Positions 23,386 through 34,566 of a stretch of 64,000 nt of DNA are shown one piece after another. Made by a program: the position numbers and the translations under genes. The stretch's first letter is position 1. Every line of letters starts with the position of its first letter. The notes under the pieces were generated by a model. The model worked only from the letters and a program-made list of their open reading frames with translations. It searched no databases and was not told where the DNA came from. The DNA is from Cokeromyces recurvatus (lineage: Eukaryota > Mucoromycota > Mucoromycetes > Mucorales > Mucoraceae), in contig NW_026251393.1 in NCBI RefSeq assembly GCF_025118155.1, forward strand, positions 806,001 through 870,000, written 5' to 3'.

Positions 23386-23955
23386 ATGGAACAAGGACAA
23401 GGACATTTAAATAATGGACAGCAACATTATGAAGTATTAATGAAAAGATTAGCAGACGCCAGTCAATATAAAATATATCCTACTATTATTCCCAGAAATG
23501 AACTTCCTTTAAGGAAAATTTTACTAACCACGAGGTATGCAAGCAAAACAAACATACGTAGTAAAAAAAAAAAAAAAGGCTTATTTCTTTAATATAGATT
23601 ATGGAATCATGTACGTAGACAACAAGCATTATTTTCTACAGAAAATTGGATACAACAACATGAAATCATTGAAAAATTAGTTGAACAACAAGAAAATTTA
23701 TTTATACCCTCTCAACAACAACAAGATGATGATGATGATGATGATACCCTTCTTAGTAATAAAAAGCGTACAAGAAATAAGAATGAAGAAGGAATAATAG
23801 AAGAACCACAAATCAAGAAATCAAAATCAACAACCCATTTTCATTCTTCTTCTCCGGCAGGTCCGGCGACTCATGGTAACAATCCCCCTACTGCTACCAC
23901 CACCAGTGCTACTTCTCCACCTAATAGCCCCACTACTGTCTTATTAAGTGCATGA
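23386..23955 (+). CDS. Unknown protein, conserved-looking N-terminus and Ser/Thr/Pro tail
   Basis: Two exons with a short intron (donor after the AG of an Arg codon near 23534, acceptor near 23598) give about 168 aa. The first half is helical and ordered (YEVLMKRLADASQYKIYPTI, LPLRKILLTTRLWNHVRRQQ, ENWIQQHEIIEKLVEQQENL). The second half has an Asp run (from GATGAT repeats near 23726), a basic KKRTRNKN stretch that could be a nuclear signal, and a low-complexity Pro/Thr/Ser tail. I do not recognise the family. Splicing keeps frame and the N-terminus has good coding character, so I take it as real. Confidence 0.6.
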
Positions 23956-24829
23956 TGATGATGGATAATTCAGTTCTAAAAATAGTCCCCCTTAAATACG
24001 GTAAAAGGTATTTCCGTTATCCTTTATTATATTATATATATTATTTGTATATGTATATTATATGGTTGTATATCTGCTAGTTATTCCTATTTACATAAAT
24101 TGGTTATAATAATAATAATAATAAAACGTCAAAATTATATGTCAATCTTTGCTCCACACACACCTTTTTTTTTTTTGCTCTGTTCCCCAGAAATTAGTAA
24201 TGTACCCTACAAAAAAAAACAGCTTAGTGTTACACATAAATCATGAACATATAATAAATGAATTTGCTGCTATACCGTTGTGTGTGTGTGTGTGACTAGT
24301 AAACAACTTCTTTTTTTTTTAAAAAAAAAAAATAAAGTGTTTTATGACAACAACAACAACAACAACAACAAGGGACAATTATGATGTTATTACATAATTC
24401 CTTTATGTTACGTACATATATCTGTTTTAATATCTTTTGGATTGTTTTCCAACAAGTATTATTTGCTTAAAGAGTGAAATAAAAAAACTACAGGTACAAT
24501 CATGCATGTCAAATAATAATCTTATGCATTTTAATAATAGTAATCATGATTCATATTTCGGCCATTTAAAAAAAATACATCATGCAGCAGAATAATGAAA
24601 TTTGACAGCTAAATAAGATAATAGAATCGCGTTATTATTGTTGAACGACAAAGCAAAAGAAGTTTAAACATGGGGGGTAATGTAATTAAAGTTTTTTTTT
24701 TTTTTTTTTTTTTTTTAACTTCTCCCCCCAAAATAAAATAAAATAAAATACAGCATATATTTTAGCTTTAAAATCCTTTCTTTCTTTTCTTTTCTTTTCT
24801 TTTCTTTGATAAACATAAACAAAAAAAAA
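23956..24829. other. Intergenic with microsatellites
   Basis: Contains AAT (24107-24124), GT (24279-24295) and CAA (24346-24370) microsatellites and a T-run at about 24692-24716. The TTTTC pentamer repeat at 24781-24807 lies just upstream of the pyruvate kinase start and probably belongs to its pyrimidine-rich promoter. No gene seen. Confidence 0.65.
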
Positions 24830-27012
24830 ATGAAATTGAAGCTTAATACACCAATCACGTCTGAATTACAATGGATTTCACAAATGAATGTAGATATCAA
24901 TACTTCTTCTGCAAGAAAGACGAGTATCATTGGAACAATAGGTAACAAATAATAATAATCTTATAAAAAAAAAATGGTGATATTCACTTGTCAACTATGT
25001 ATGTATAAATAAACACACTATAGGCCCCAAGACAAATAGTGTTGAAATGATTACTCAGCTTCGTAATGCTGGTTTAAATATCGTTCGTATGAACTTTTCT
25101 CATGGCTCTTATGAAGTAAAGTATCTTTGTTAATCGTTCACTTCTTTTTATTATAATTTGTAATGGGATTCATTTATCACAAGAGTTTTTATAGTATCAT
25201 CAATCTGTTATTGATAACACGCGTAAAAGCGCTAAAAGTAAGTTTATAGTCTATTACAAAATATGAATTGACTTGAGTTTTTTTTTTATAAAGTGTATCC
25301 TGGTAGACCTACTGCAATCGCACTTGATACAAAGGGCCCCGAGATTAGAACAGGTGTTATGAAGGATGATATCGAAGTAAGTTTAATTTGTATCATTTCT
25401 TTTTCTTTATATACTCATGTCTTTATAAGATTCCTATTAATGCAGGTCATGAATTCATTTTAACTGTAAATGATAAATACAAGGATCAATGTGATGATAA
25501 GATGATGTATGTTGACTATAAGAATTTACCTAAAGTCATTCAAGTCAACAAATTAATTTATGTGGATGATGGTGTATTATCTTTACAAGTCATTGACATT
25601 ATTTCAGATCAACAAGTGCGTGTGAGAGCATTAAATGATGGTAAACTTTGCTCACGTAAAGGTGTTAATTTACCTGGTACACCTGTAGATCTTCCTGCTT
25701 TATCTGAAAAGGATAAAAAGGATCTAGAATTTGGTGTGAAGAATAAGGTCGATATGATCTTTGCTTCCTTTATTCGTCGTGCACAAGATATAAGAGATAT
25801 TAGACGTGTATTAGGTCAAGAAGGGAAATATATTAAGATTATTTCTAAAATTGAAAATCATCAAGGCGTCGAAAATTTTGATGAAATTTTAGAGGAAACA
25901 GATGGCGTTATGATTGCTCGCGGTGTAAAATAGTATATAAATATATAGAAGACATCAAATCATCTAATCATATAGATTTTTTTTAGGATATGGGTATTGA
26001 AATTCCTTTAGAACGTGTCTTTATTGCTCAAAAGATGATGATTGCAAAATGTAATCTTATAGGAAAGCCTGCTATTTGGTAAGTGATAATAGACTCTTTT
26101 ATCAATAGTAGAATGGAGGAATAACAGATACATATAGTGCTACACAGATGCTTGAATCAATGACCGTAAGTCTTTCCTTTTTTTTTTTTTTTCTCTTACT
26201 CATCTTTCATGTTTTAAATTCATATTAGTATAATCCTCGTCCTACGCGTGCTGAGGTATCTGATGTAGCAAATGCTGTTTTAGATGGCGCTGATTGTGTT
26301 ATGCTTTCTGGAGAAACAGCAAAGGGGAATTACCCGATTGAGGCAGTTCATACAATGCATGAAACATGTTCATTGGCTGAGTCAGTCTTATGTTATCCTC
26401 AACTATTCAACGAAATTCGTTCATTGACAGAGTTACCTACAAGTACGGCAGAGACTGCTGCTTGTGCTGCTGTCAATGCTGCTCATGAACAAGAGGCTAA
26501 AGCAATCATCGTCTTAACTACCTCTGGGAAATCTGCTGCTCTTATCTCCAAATATAAACCAAGTATGCCCATCATTGTCGTTACACGTAATCCTCAAACC
26601 GCTCGTCAAATTCATTTGTATCGTGGTTGCTTCCCTTTCCTTTATCCAAATCCTTCCTCTGATGAAGTAGGCCGTTTAAGTGCTTCTTATAGTACTGACT
26701 ATCTTGATCATTTAGATCTTACTCCTTGGCAAGATGATGTGGATACTAGACTTAGATGGAGTAAATGATTATTATTATTATTATTTAGACATTAATATAC
26801 TTAAAATATGTTTTTTTTTACTCTAGGTATGGAACAAGGCATTTTATATGGGTAAGGATATGGTTTTAACTTTGTACACACAATCACATCAATACTAATA
26901 TAATATGTTTATTTCTAGTTTATTAAAACATAATGAACCTATTATTGCTGTACAAGGCTGGAGAGGTGGTTTAGGCAATACAAATACTATTCGCATTCTC
27001 ATTTCACCATAA
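24830..27012 (+). CDS. PYK1: Pyruvate kinase
   Basis: Ten exons (24830-24941, 25024-25115, 25195-25237, 25294-25376, 25430-25924, 25987-26078, 26138-26165, 26229-26760, 26827-26851, 26919-27012) keep frame and give 531 aa. It converts phosphoenolpyruvate and ADP to pyruvate and ATP in cytosolic glycolysis. Motifs seen are [37 protein letters not shown], the catalytic [19 protein letters not shown] with metal-binding acid residues, CATQMLESM and [10 protein letters not shown]. The C-terminal allosteric domain ends [17 protein letters not shown]. Exons of 25 and 28 nt are notable. ATG 24830 gives a 30-residue extension typical of fungal enzymes. It is convergent with EF-1alpha, with 508 bp between the stops. 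Confidence 0.96.
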
Positions 27013-27520
27013 ATGTCCGAATTCTAAACAAAATAAAAAAAAAAGAAAAAAGAAAAAAAAAACGGAATAAAATAAAAAAGTAATTGACTCTCGCAAATGA
27101 TGACTCTTCAAAACTATAAACCTAAAACACACATACATACACACTATTATAGTTGTGGTGCCTGCTATTCAAATCATCATTCTGGCATGACTTCTTTAAT
27201 ATGTATACACGTATACATGTTAAAAAAATTTTTTTTAAAGAAAAAGCAATAAATAACTATATTAATAGCATATAAAAAATAACTAAAACTACTTTAATGA
27301 ACAGTACAAATCACTTATACAGAATAGATCGACATGGTACTATTACTCTTTTTTTTTTACTAAATTACACATTTGCAAAAATTAAATATAATAAATATGC
27401 ATAAATATATATATTTTTTTTTCTATTTTATTATTATCAATGCACTATACAAAAGCTAATTTATTCATTCAGCTTTTAAAAAAAAACTATAAACATAATC
27501 CAATATTGTTATGGAATAAC
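27013..27520. other. Convergent 3' intergenic region
   Basis: Shared 3' flank of pyruvate kinase and EF-1alpha, A/T-rich, with AATAAA-like signals on both strands. No gene. Confidence 0.7.
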
Positions 27521-29037
27521 TTATTTCTTGGAAGCCTTGGCAGCAGCCTTGGTAACCTTACCGGCACGGTCAACCTTTTCAACGGACTTGATGACACCGA
27601 CAGCGACGGTTTGACGCATATCACGAACAGCGAAACGACCAAGAGGAGGATATTCAGTGTAAGCTTCAACACACATGGGCTTGGAAGGAACCATCTTGAC
27701 GATAGCAGAGTCACCAGACTTGACGAACTTGGGAGCATCTTCGAGCTTCTTACCGCTACGACGATCGATCTTTTCAATCAATTCGGCGAACTTACAAGCA
27801 ATGTGAGCAGTGTGACAGTCAAGAACTGGAGCATAACCAGCAGAGATTTGACCAGGGTGGTTCAAGATAATGACTTGAGCGGTGAAAGAGGCAGACTCCT
27901 TAGCGGGATCGTTCTTGGAGTCGGAACAGACGTTACCACGACGGATATCCTTGACAGAAACGTTCTTAACGTTGAAACCAACGTTGTCACCGGGAAGACC
28001 TTCAGCGAGGGTTTCGTGGTGCATTTCGACGGACTTGACTTCAGTGGTGACGGCAGAAGGAGCGAAAGTGACGACCATACCAGCCTTGATAACACCAGTT
28101 TCGACACGACCGACGGGGACTGTACCAATACCACCGATCTTGTAGACATCTTGAAGGGGAAGACGGAGAGGCTTATCGACGGGACGGGTAGGGGGGTCAA
28201 TAGCATCGATAGCTTCGAGAAGAGTCTTACCAGTCTTGGAACCAGCCTTGGTTTCCTTGGTCCATCCCTTGAACCAGGGCATGTTGGTGGATTCATCCAA
28301 CATGTTATCACCGTGCCAGCCAGAAATGGGAACGAAAGGAACAGACTTGGGGTTGAAACCGATCTTCTTGATGAAGTTGGAGACTTCCTTGACAATTTCG
28401 TTGTAACGAGCTTCGGACCACTTGGTAGTATCCATCTTGTTGATAGCAACAATCAATTGACGGACACCCAAGGTGAAGGCAAGAAGAGCGTGTTCACGGG
28501 TTTGACCATCCTTGGAAATACCGGCTTCGAATTCACCAGTACCACCAGCAATGATAAGGATAGCACAATCGGCTTGAGAGGTACCAGTAATCATGTTCTT
28601 GATGAAATCACGGTGACCAGGAGCATCAATAACGGTGACGTGGTACTTGGGGGTTTCGAACTTCCAGAGAGCAATATCAATGGTGATACCACGCTCACGT
28701 TCGGCCTTGAGCTTATCAAGAACCCAAGCGTACTTGAAGGAACCCTTACCGAGTTCAGCAGCTTCCTTCTCGAACTTTTCAATGGTACGCTTATCAATAC
28801 CACCACACTTGTAAATCAAGTGACCAGTAGTAGTGGACTTACCCTATTATACATTAAACAAGAAAAAAAAAGGGAAAAATAGTGAGTAGGTGCTTCTTCT
28901 TTTTTTTTTAAATTCAATTTTATTCAATTTTTATTCTCTAAAAAAAAACAGGAAAAAAGCCTTTTAATTTTGATGATACTTACAGAATCGACGTGACCAA
29001 TGACGACAACGTTAACGTGAGTCTTCTCTTTACCCAT
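27521..29037 (-). CDS. TEF1: Translation elongation factor 1-alpha
   Basis: Two exons on the reverse strand (29037-28984 and 28843-27521) with a 140-bp intron give 458 aa, the family length. It delivers aminoacyl-tRNA to the ribosome as a GTP complex. Motifs seen are [20 protein letters not shown] with the P-loop split by the intron right after the 18th codon, [31 protein letters not shown] and SGWHGDN. The C-terminus runs [21 protein letters not shown]. Codon usage is strongly biased to C-ending codons and visibly GC-richer than its neighbours, as expected for one of the most highly expressed genes. That bias also creates long spurious antisense frames. Mucorales often carry several tef genes; only one is in this window. 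Confidence 0.98.
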
Positions 29038-29358
29038 TGTAACTAAAATAGAATCAATAAATGTAAGTATATATAATGGATGGATGAATGGATGATATAC
29101 TTCAAATGGATGTATCCGAAAATTTACCTTAATAAAATTGGATGTAATAAAAGGGAAGAATTTAATGTTTCGTCTTTAAAATTTTAATTTATACAAATTT
29201 TTTTCCTACGTTTATCTGAGAGTGAAGTTAATTTTACACCAATCACATTTAACAAAGTTATAAATTCGTGACTATTTTTAAGCAAAAAAAAAAAAGGGCA
29301 TAGACTACAAAGATTAACTTTGAATTTTTATTATTACAAACAAACACATTGTGTGTAG

Positions 29359-30346
29359 TTAATATGGTCTTCCTCTTCCTCGTCCTCTTCCTCTAGACAT
29401 CCTATGGGCACCACGACCTCCTCGATTATTACTATTATAACCACCTTTATTAAATACTTTCCCTTTAAATCCACTACCACGTCCTCCTTGTTTCTTGGGT
29501 GATTGATAGTTAATAATGGCAACTCTCGTCAAATTACCTGGCCAGCCCGGCCAGCCTCCAGGTGTTTCTGGATTTCTCATATTAGGTTCTAATTTAATTC
29601 TTCCTTCTTTAACAGCCTTTTCAAAATCACGACATTTTTTGCTTTTTCTTTTCTTTTTCTTTTCTTTTAAATCTTTTTTAGCTTGCTCGTCATATGAGGG
29701 AAGATGGATAATACGATGAGGCATAATCGCTGTTGGATATGGCACTTTAGACTGCTTTAAAATAGTCTCATAATCAACAGCTACTTGTTCTACACGAGAT
29801 AGAAATTCTGGATCTGTTTCATCAAACTCGTAGACTTGTTGTTCAGCGATTGCTTTTGACAAGCTATCTGTATTATCTTTTATATCTGCAATAGTTACAG
29901 TAGCTACTGGTTGACTAGCAAAAAGACGGAATTCAAATTCTTCTTCTTCATCATCGTCTTTCTTTTTATCATCTTGATCTTCAACATCTGCATCAAGTCA
30001 ATAAAAATGTATTGGTTTTTAATAATAATAATAATAATAATCTAACCTTGATTCCTTCCTTGATCTTGAGTTTCATCTTGATTTTCAGCAAATCCCATTA
30101 AGCTGCGCATAAGCATATCCATTTTTTGTGCATCTTCCTTGATGGCTTCTTCATCAATACTACTTTCTTCAAAGATCTCTCTTCTAGAACTAATTTGTGT
30201 ATTTGGTTCTATAACATTCGTTCCTCTTTTGGATCTATTGAATATTTACATTGAATAACAAAAATAAAAATAAAAATAAAAAGAGATTCAAATATAAAGA
30301 TAATAAATCAAATTTACACATACGTTGATCGAATGTTGGCCATCAT
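29359..30346 (-). CDS. RGG-tailed protein, resembles fungal DUF2011 family
   Basis: Three exons on the reverse strand start at ATG 30346 (MMANIRST, then a splice into KRGTNVIEP), with introns near 30237-30320 and 29995-30048. The product is about 275 aa. An acidic region (DDDEEEE) leads straight into FEFRLFASQPVATVTI, a segment I associate with the fungal DUF2011 family. A basic Lys-rich patch (KKDLKEKKKKRKSKK) follows, then GGWPGWPGNLTRV. The C-terminus is an RGG/RG-rich tail (GGRGSGFKG, RMSRGRGRGRGRPY). Acidic, basic and RGG parts suggest a nucleolar or RNA-binding role such as ribosome biogenesis, but that is inference. The ATG choice is supported by the splice that joins it to the conserved part. 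Confidence 0.7.
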
Positions 30347-31073
30347 TTTTTTTTTTTAGCAATGTCAAAAAAAAAAAAAAAAAAAAATAATAATAATAAT
30401 AATAAAATAAAAAAATAAAAGCAGCGAAAATAATTATTTTCTTGTCAATTTTAAGCATAGATTTAAGAAAATATATCACTGGCCATTTGTATGTAGATAA
30501 AAGAGGATGAAAGAAAATGTTTCCCTCTTTCAACCATCCATACTTACTGAATAAAACGCTAAGACCACCAATGATTTTATTTTTATTTTTTTTTTATATA
30601 TATACAAGCAATGTTCTTTAAACTTTGTATGATATAGTTTATGTATGAAGCGTACACAATAACTTAATTAAAATCCATCTTTTTCAATTCTATAAGAAAA
30701 ATGAAATTATTTATTTTGTTTAATTATATCAATTTAAATAGCTTTGCATAGTATACATTTATATATCGAAGACTTAAAAAAAAATTAAATAATAGCTGGT
30801 ATTATGAAACAGCAGAGAAAACTTAAAAAAAAATAGCGTAGGAATATATTATGTTCTCCTGTCCATCTTCGTAAAAGAAAGTATTTGTCATTGCGTAGTT
30901 TTGAATAAAAGTGAAAAAAAAAATTGACCTGTTTTAAAGTCTTAAAATGCTTATATCATTTTTCTGGTCAATTTGATTTAACCTATTCAAATATTTCCTT
31001 ATACTCAAAAAGACAATTTTCTTGTCATACTGTCATTCCACCACCAATTGGAAAAATAGTGGCCAGATTAGTC
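30347..31073. other. Intergenic, promoter side of the RGG gene
   Basis: AT-rich, with an AAT microsatellite and an A23 run at 30366-30388 next to the reverse-strand start codon. A weak frame at 30924-31112 runs into the LTR and has no recognisable similarity; it may be element debris. Confidence 0.55.
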
Positions 31074-31397
31074 TGTGAAATTTCTTTTAAAATATCAAAT
31101 AAAAAATATTAGGAAATAAAAAAAGAATATTAAGACAAAAAGAGTCAACGAGACCGAACAATAGTTCTAAAGTCAATTATTTTATTTATGAATTGTTAAA
31201 GAGGTTTGAGGATAAGATGTGAATCAGAAAAGTATTAGTTACTACCGAATAAGGTATGTTGTTGATAATAAAGTGTTAGTGATTTTAATATTATTAGATG
31301 GAGCGGATCAAGAGAGATTCAAGATAGAATTTCTTAAATAAATTTATGATCTGCATGTTTAATCATGAAACATGGCATTATAAGTCATCTCATGATA
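31074..31397. mobile_element. Solo LTR, second copy of the family at 1986-3043
   Basis: About 324 bp, beginning TGTGAAATTTC and ending CTCATGATA. It aligns along its length with the LTR at 1986-3043, except that it lacks the 702 bp nested insert (empty site AATAGTTCTAAAGTC) and a further deletion of about 27 bp. The terminal CA has decayed to TA and I see no clear target duplication, so it may have been moved by recombination. Confidence 0.7.
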
Positions 31398-31829
31398 GAA
31401 CCATTGAATCACCTCATAGCTCTTGGCTTATTTTTGATGAAAGGCACAGCATCAATCATTGATATGCCATGGAATGACGACGAAACGGTCAAACTCTTGT
31501 ACAGTATAGCAGTCGAACATTATGAAGGCGTTACTGGAAATATACCACACCTTATCGATATACTACAACAAGTACTGAACGAAAAAGACTATGAATGCGA
31601 TAATATGCTGAAACTTCTCGACAATTGTGCATCACAGGAAGTACTGACGCAGACCATCAAAAGTACTAAGTCCAGGAACCAGATTTTGAAACGGAAATAC
31701 AGTGATATCAATCCCACGACTTCAACTTCCTCATCCAATAGAGATAGTAATCCGGAAATATTGTCAGATGCTACTACAAGGTTTATACAGAGCATAGAAT
31801 TTGTTGACAATTTCAAAAAGCAAGGATAG
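31398..31829 (+). pseudogene. C-terminal fragment of a PD-(D/E)XK family gene
   Basis: The frame reads EPLNHLIALGLFLMKG, then DDETVKLLYSIAVEHYEG, which parallels QPLHPLAALGHFFTEQK and EDPTIKLLYEIAKRIFEN of the nuclease gene at 1656-3806. It continues through a Ser/Thr-rich linker to a stop at 31827-31829. The catalytic N-terminal half is missing; the LTR at 31074-31397 sits where it should be. It is therefore a broken relative, transcribed in the + direction if at all. Confidence 0.65.
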
Positions 31830-31844
31830 CACTGGGTAAAAAGC

Positions 31845-32465
31845 GAATGGATTGGGTTTTGTGTTAATTTGAGGGATGATTGGGCTAGATCTGATATTGG
31901 GAACACCCGCCATAATAAAGATACCGAAAACTAAAGCCCCATCTCATACAATTATTGGTGCTATATACGCATCTAGTGTCATTCATGTAACAATAAAGAA
32001 GCCACACTCCCCAAGAAAAGAGAAGCTTCAAATCAAAGAGATGGCGGCCACACAAAAAAAAGAAAAGTGAACAAAGGTAAAAAGCGAGCTGCAAATTAGT
32101 TTATTATAGAGGAACCAGTAATAGAGTGCGTTGATATTAATGAGGATAATGCCCAAGATAATATCACACCTGCATCAAAGGTACAACAACTGTGCACTTT
32201 ATCAAATTCATTAATGGTCTGCTTGATGTCATGGATCTTGATGAAAACTTAAAGAAAAGTTATTTAGTAATGGATAATTGTACCATCCATAAATCAAAAC
32301 CGATGATCAGGAAGATTGAAGCGTCACAGATTGTTGACTGAAGAAAAAATGTCTGAAAGAATTGATGAGGCTTGTAATGATATACCTGTTAAGAATTTGT
32401 ACAACTTCGCTAGTCATCCTAAACGACAAATCATTCATTGTTATAATAAAACCCCATTCTAAATA
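31845..32465 (+). pseudogene. Tc1/IS630-type DDE transposase relic
   Basis: Fragments in shifting frames keep the family order. GFCVNLRDDWARSDIG lies near the first catalytic strand (31852-31900). It is followed by TPAIIKIPKTKAPSHTIIGA, then in another frame FINGLLDVMDLDENL and VMDNCTIHKSK (second Asp region, about 32205-32300), and finally ERIDEACNDIP..NLYNFASH. Several frameshifts and stops make it non-functional. Similar relics sit at 38560-39340 (reverse) and 55440-55680. Confidence 0.7.
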
Positions 32466-32499
32466 TTCTAATTGTCTAAAAAAAAAAAAAAATATATAT

Positions 32500-33035
32500 T
32501 AATCGCAAATTTATAAAAGTTACAATCCAGTCAATGGCGTAAACTTAGCAATACAGCTCTTACTAGGACTTTACATGCGCCTCTTGATAGCCTGAACACC
32601 TTTACCCTTCGTCGACATTGCTATAATTTTATTGCAAGGAATTTCCAACTTACTCTCCGGCAAAGGCACAGCAAATTATTGACTGTCTGTCGTCCTTCTT
32701 TGTCCTTGGATCTCATCCTGTGGTTACCTATGCTCCCAATCGAACATAGTCGACTCATTAGATGGTGGCTGGGCTGGCTGCCTGGTGGTACTTCTAAATC
32801 TTGTCAATGCGGATCACACAATCTAACAAAGAAACACAGCATCCATTGCCTACGCATCCATTCTCAATTATATATATCGCAAGACATGGATGACACCATC
32901 TCGTGTCTTCTCAATCGGTTTCCCTCTAGACTGCCCAAGCCACTTCATACACAGGCCTACTGGCAAATACATTGGATTGTCATCCAAAGATTCCTCTTAG
33001 CTTCTTGTGTATACATTCACCCAAAAAACTAAACG
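32500..33035 (+). mobile_element. LINE ORF2 C-terminal fragment
   Basis: The frame 32679-33032 encodes RLIRWWLGWLPGGTSKSC followed by CQCGSHNLTKKHSIHC, the Cys/His-rich tail seen in LINE ORF2 proteins and in the fragment at 11079-11339. Upstream, 32535-32678 continues the similarity in broken frames (SQWRKLSNTALTRTLH style sequence). No reverse-transcriptase catalytic core is present. It directly follows the transposase relic. Confidence 0.65.
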
Positions 33036-33047
33036 TGTCTCAATATA

Positions 33048-33123
33048 TCCCACTTTCATGTCGATGTCCCACTTTTGTATCAGTATCCCACTTTCATATT
33101 GGTGTCCCATTTTTGCATTGGTG
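33048..33123 (+). repeat. Four degenerate 19-bp tandem repeats
   Basis: Four consecutive 19-bp units start TCCCACTTT or TCCCATTTT and end in GATG, AGTA or GGTG. They lie between the LINE fragment and the Rtt109 promoter and are probably a subterminal array of a mobile element. Confidence 0.7.
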
Positions 33124-33286
33124 TCCTAATCCAGTTTTGAAACTATCAAACTTTTTCTCATTGGCCCACTCTAGTTTTTTTGACTGTAATTTTGGCAAAG
33201 TGACATTTATTTTTTAGTAACGGACATTTAATTTTCGCAAAGTAACAATATTTACCGTTCTCACTGTAGATATTTGTTAGAATAAA

Positions 33287-34366
33287 ATGTCATTCGAATC
33301 TTACTTAAAAAAAGCCATTCAAGATTTAACTTTAGGCTTAACCTTCAATGTATATGATATCAAATCAAACTTATTTCATTGTCCTAAGCCGTTGATTAAA
33401 AAACACGAAGGAGAGACATTGTGTCGTCATCGTTTAATTCTTGTCTCTACAGAATCTGAAGGATTTCTTTCTGGATTAGAAACGTATGAGTACATACTAA
33501 GTGGAAAAGATGTATTAAAAGAGAAATATATTACTTATATATCAAAAGTGGACACAACAACTACTTTGAAAAAATATCAGGGTTTGACTGCTCGCATCGT
33601 TCAATCTTACATTGCCAGTTTACCTTCATCTACTTCAGTATTTGTGTTTGCTAGAGCTCAGCCTCAATACTTATTTGCTAAATCAGCTGAAAATAAATTA
33701 AAATCGACTTTAAGTGATCGCGATTTAGTTTCTTGGTGGCTCTCAGTCTTGAATAAGACTCCAGTGGAATGTGATGGCTGGTGGTCTGTACCAGGTATAG
33801 ACGATGAAGGAAGTGCATTAATTGAAATAGGGGCTAGGAAAAGAGGTTGGAAATCATCTGAACTTATTTGTTGGCAATATGGAGTATCTTATAAACCTGA
33901 AGATGACGCTAATTTAGTTATTCCTCGATTTGAGGATGATGCAAAGTCGCGTTTGCTCAAAAATAATAAGCAAGATAAATTAACGATAACCGAGTTTTGG
34001 AATTTATTAGCGTTTGGAGAAGAATGTGGATCAGGCAAGATAACAGGATTTTTTGAAATAAGAATTAAAGGACAAAATACAGCAATGTTATTAGAAAAAG
34101 GTCAAGAAAAGTTGGATTTAAAGGATAATGAATTTACTTTATTTTGGAATAAGCTCATGTCATTAGATTTTCATGACGAAATATCCATCTTGAATTCAAC
34201 AAAGACAGCTTTGAAGGATTTACAAGACATGTTTCCAAATATTAAACCATTTATTGCTAAAGGAGTAGCAGATCAACCAAAAATAAGTAATTCTGATTCG
34301 AGTGCAGATAAGCGTCCTGCTGTGAATATGCTTTCTAGCGGTTTTATTAAGCGAAAAAAGATTTAA
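33287..34366 (+). CDS. RTT109: Histone H3 Lys56 acetyltransferase Rtt109 (KAT11)
   Basis: A single intronless frame of 359 aa. Rtt109 acetylates newly made H3 on Lys56 (and N-terminal lysines) with Vps75 or Asf1 during S phase, a fungal-specific enzyme structurally like p300. Sequence marks of the KAT11 domain are RAQPQYLF at residues 123-130, the paired Trp in DLVSWWLSVL at about 146-155, GWWSVPG at 164-170, and EFWNLLAFGEECGSGKITGF. The C-terminal tail is disordered and ends with basic FIKRKKI, possibly a nuclear signal. It has no introns, unlike most neighbours. It is followed 200 bp later by the CaaX protein on the same strand. Confidence 0.88.
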   Translation: MSFESYLKKAIQDLTLGLTFNVYDIKSNLFHCPKPLIKKHEGETLCRHRLILVSTESEGFLSGLETYEYILSGKDVLKEKYITYISKVDTTTTLKKYQGLTARIVQSYIASLPSSTSVFVFARAQPQYLFAKSAENKLKSTLSDRDLVSWWLSVLNKTPVECDGWWSVPGIDDEGSALIEIGARKRGWKSSELICWQYGVSYKPEDDANLVIPRFEDDAKSRLLKNNKQDKLTITEFWNLLAFGEECGSGKITGFFEIRIKGQNTAMLLEKGQEKLDLKDNEFTLFWNKLMSLDFHDEISILNSTKTALKDLQDMFPNIKPFIAKGVADQPKISNSDSSADKRPAVNMLSSGFIKRKKI

Positions 34367-34566
34367 CTGGATCAAATTCATAAAGCAAATACATCAAATA
34401 AAATAGAGTCACACAAGTTCGTTCTAAAACTAATTCAATAAAAAGAATTATTACAAAGTAATGTTAATCCTTTTTTTTTTTTTTTCATAACAAACCCTTA
34501 CCTTTATCAATGTTAAAAATTACATAGTTATTTTTTTTTCGTCTTCGTTCTTTTCATTTAACGAGT

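Noticed and set aside
27440..28882. 480-codon open frame on the + strand over EF-1alpha, plus other antisense frames there
   Set aside because: It mirrors the strongly biased codons of the EF-1alpha gene on the other strand. The protein has no domain character, and long antisense frames are expected opposite such genes.
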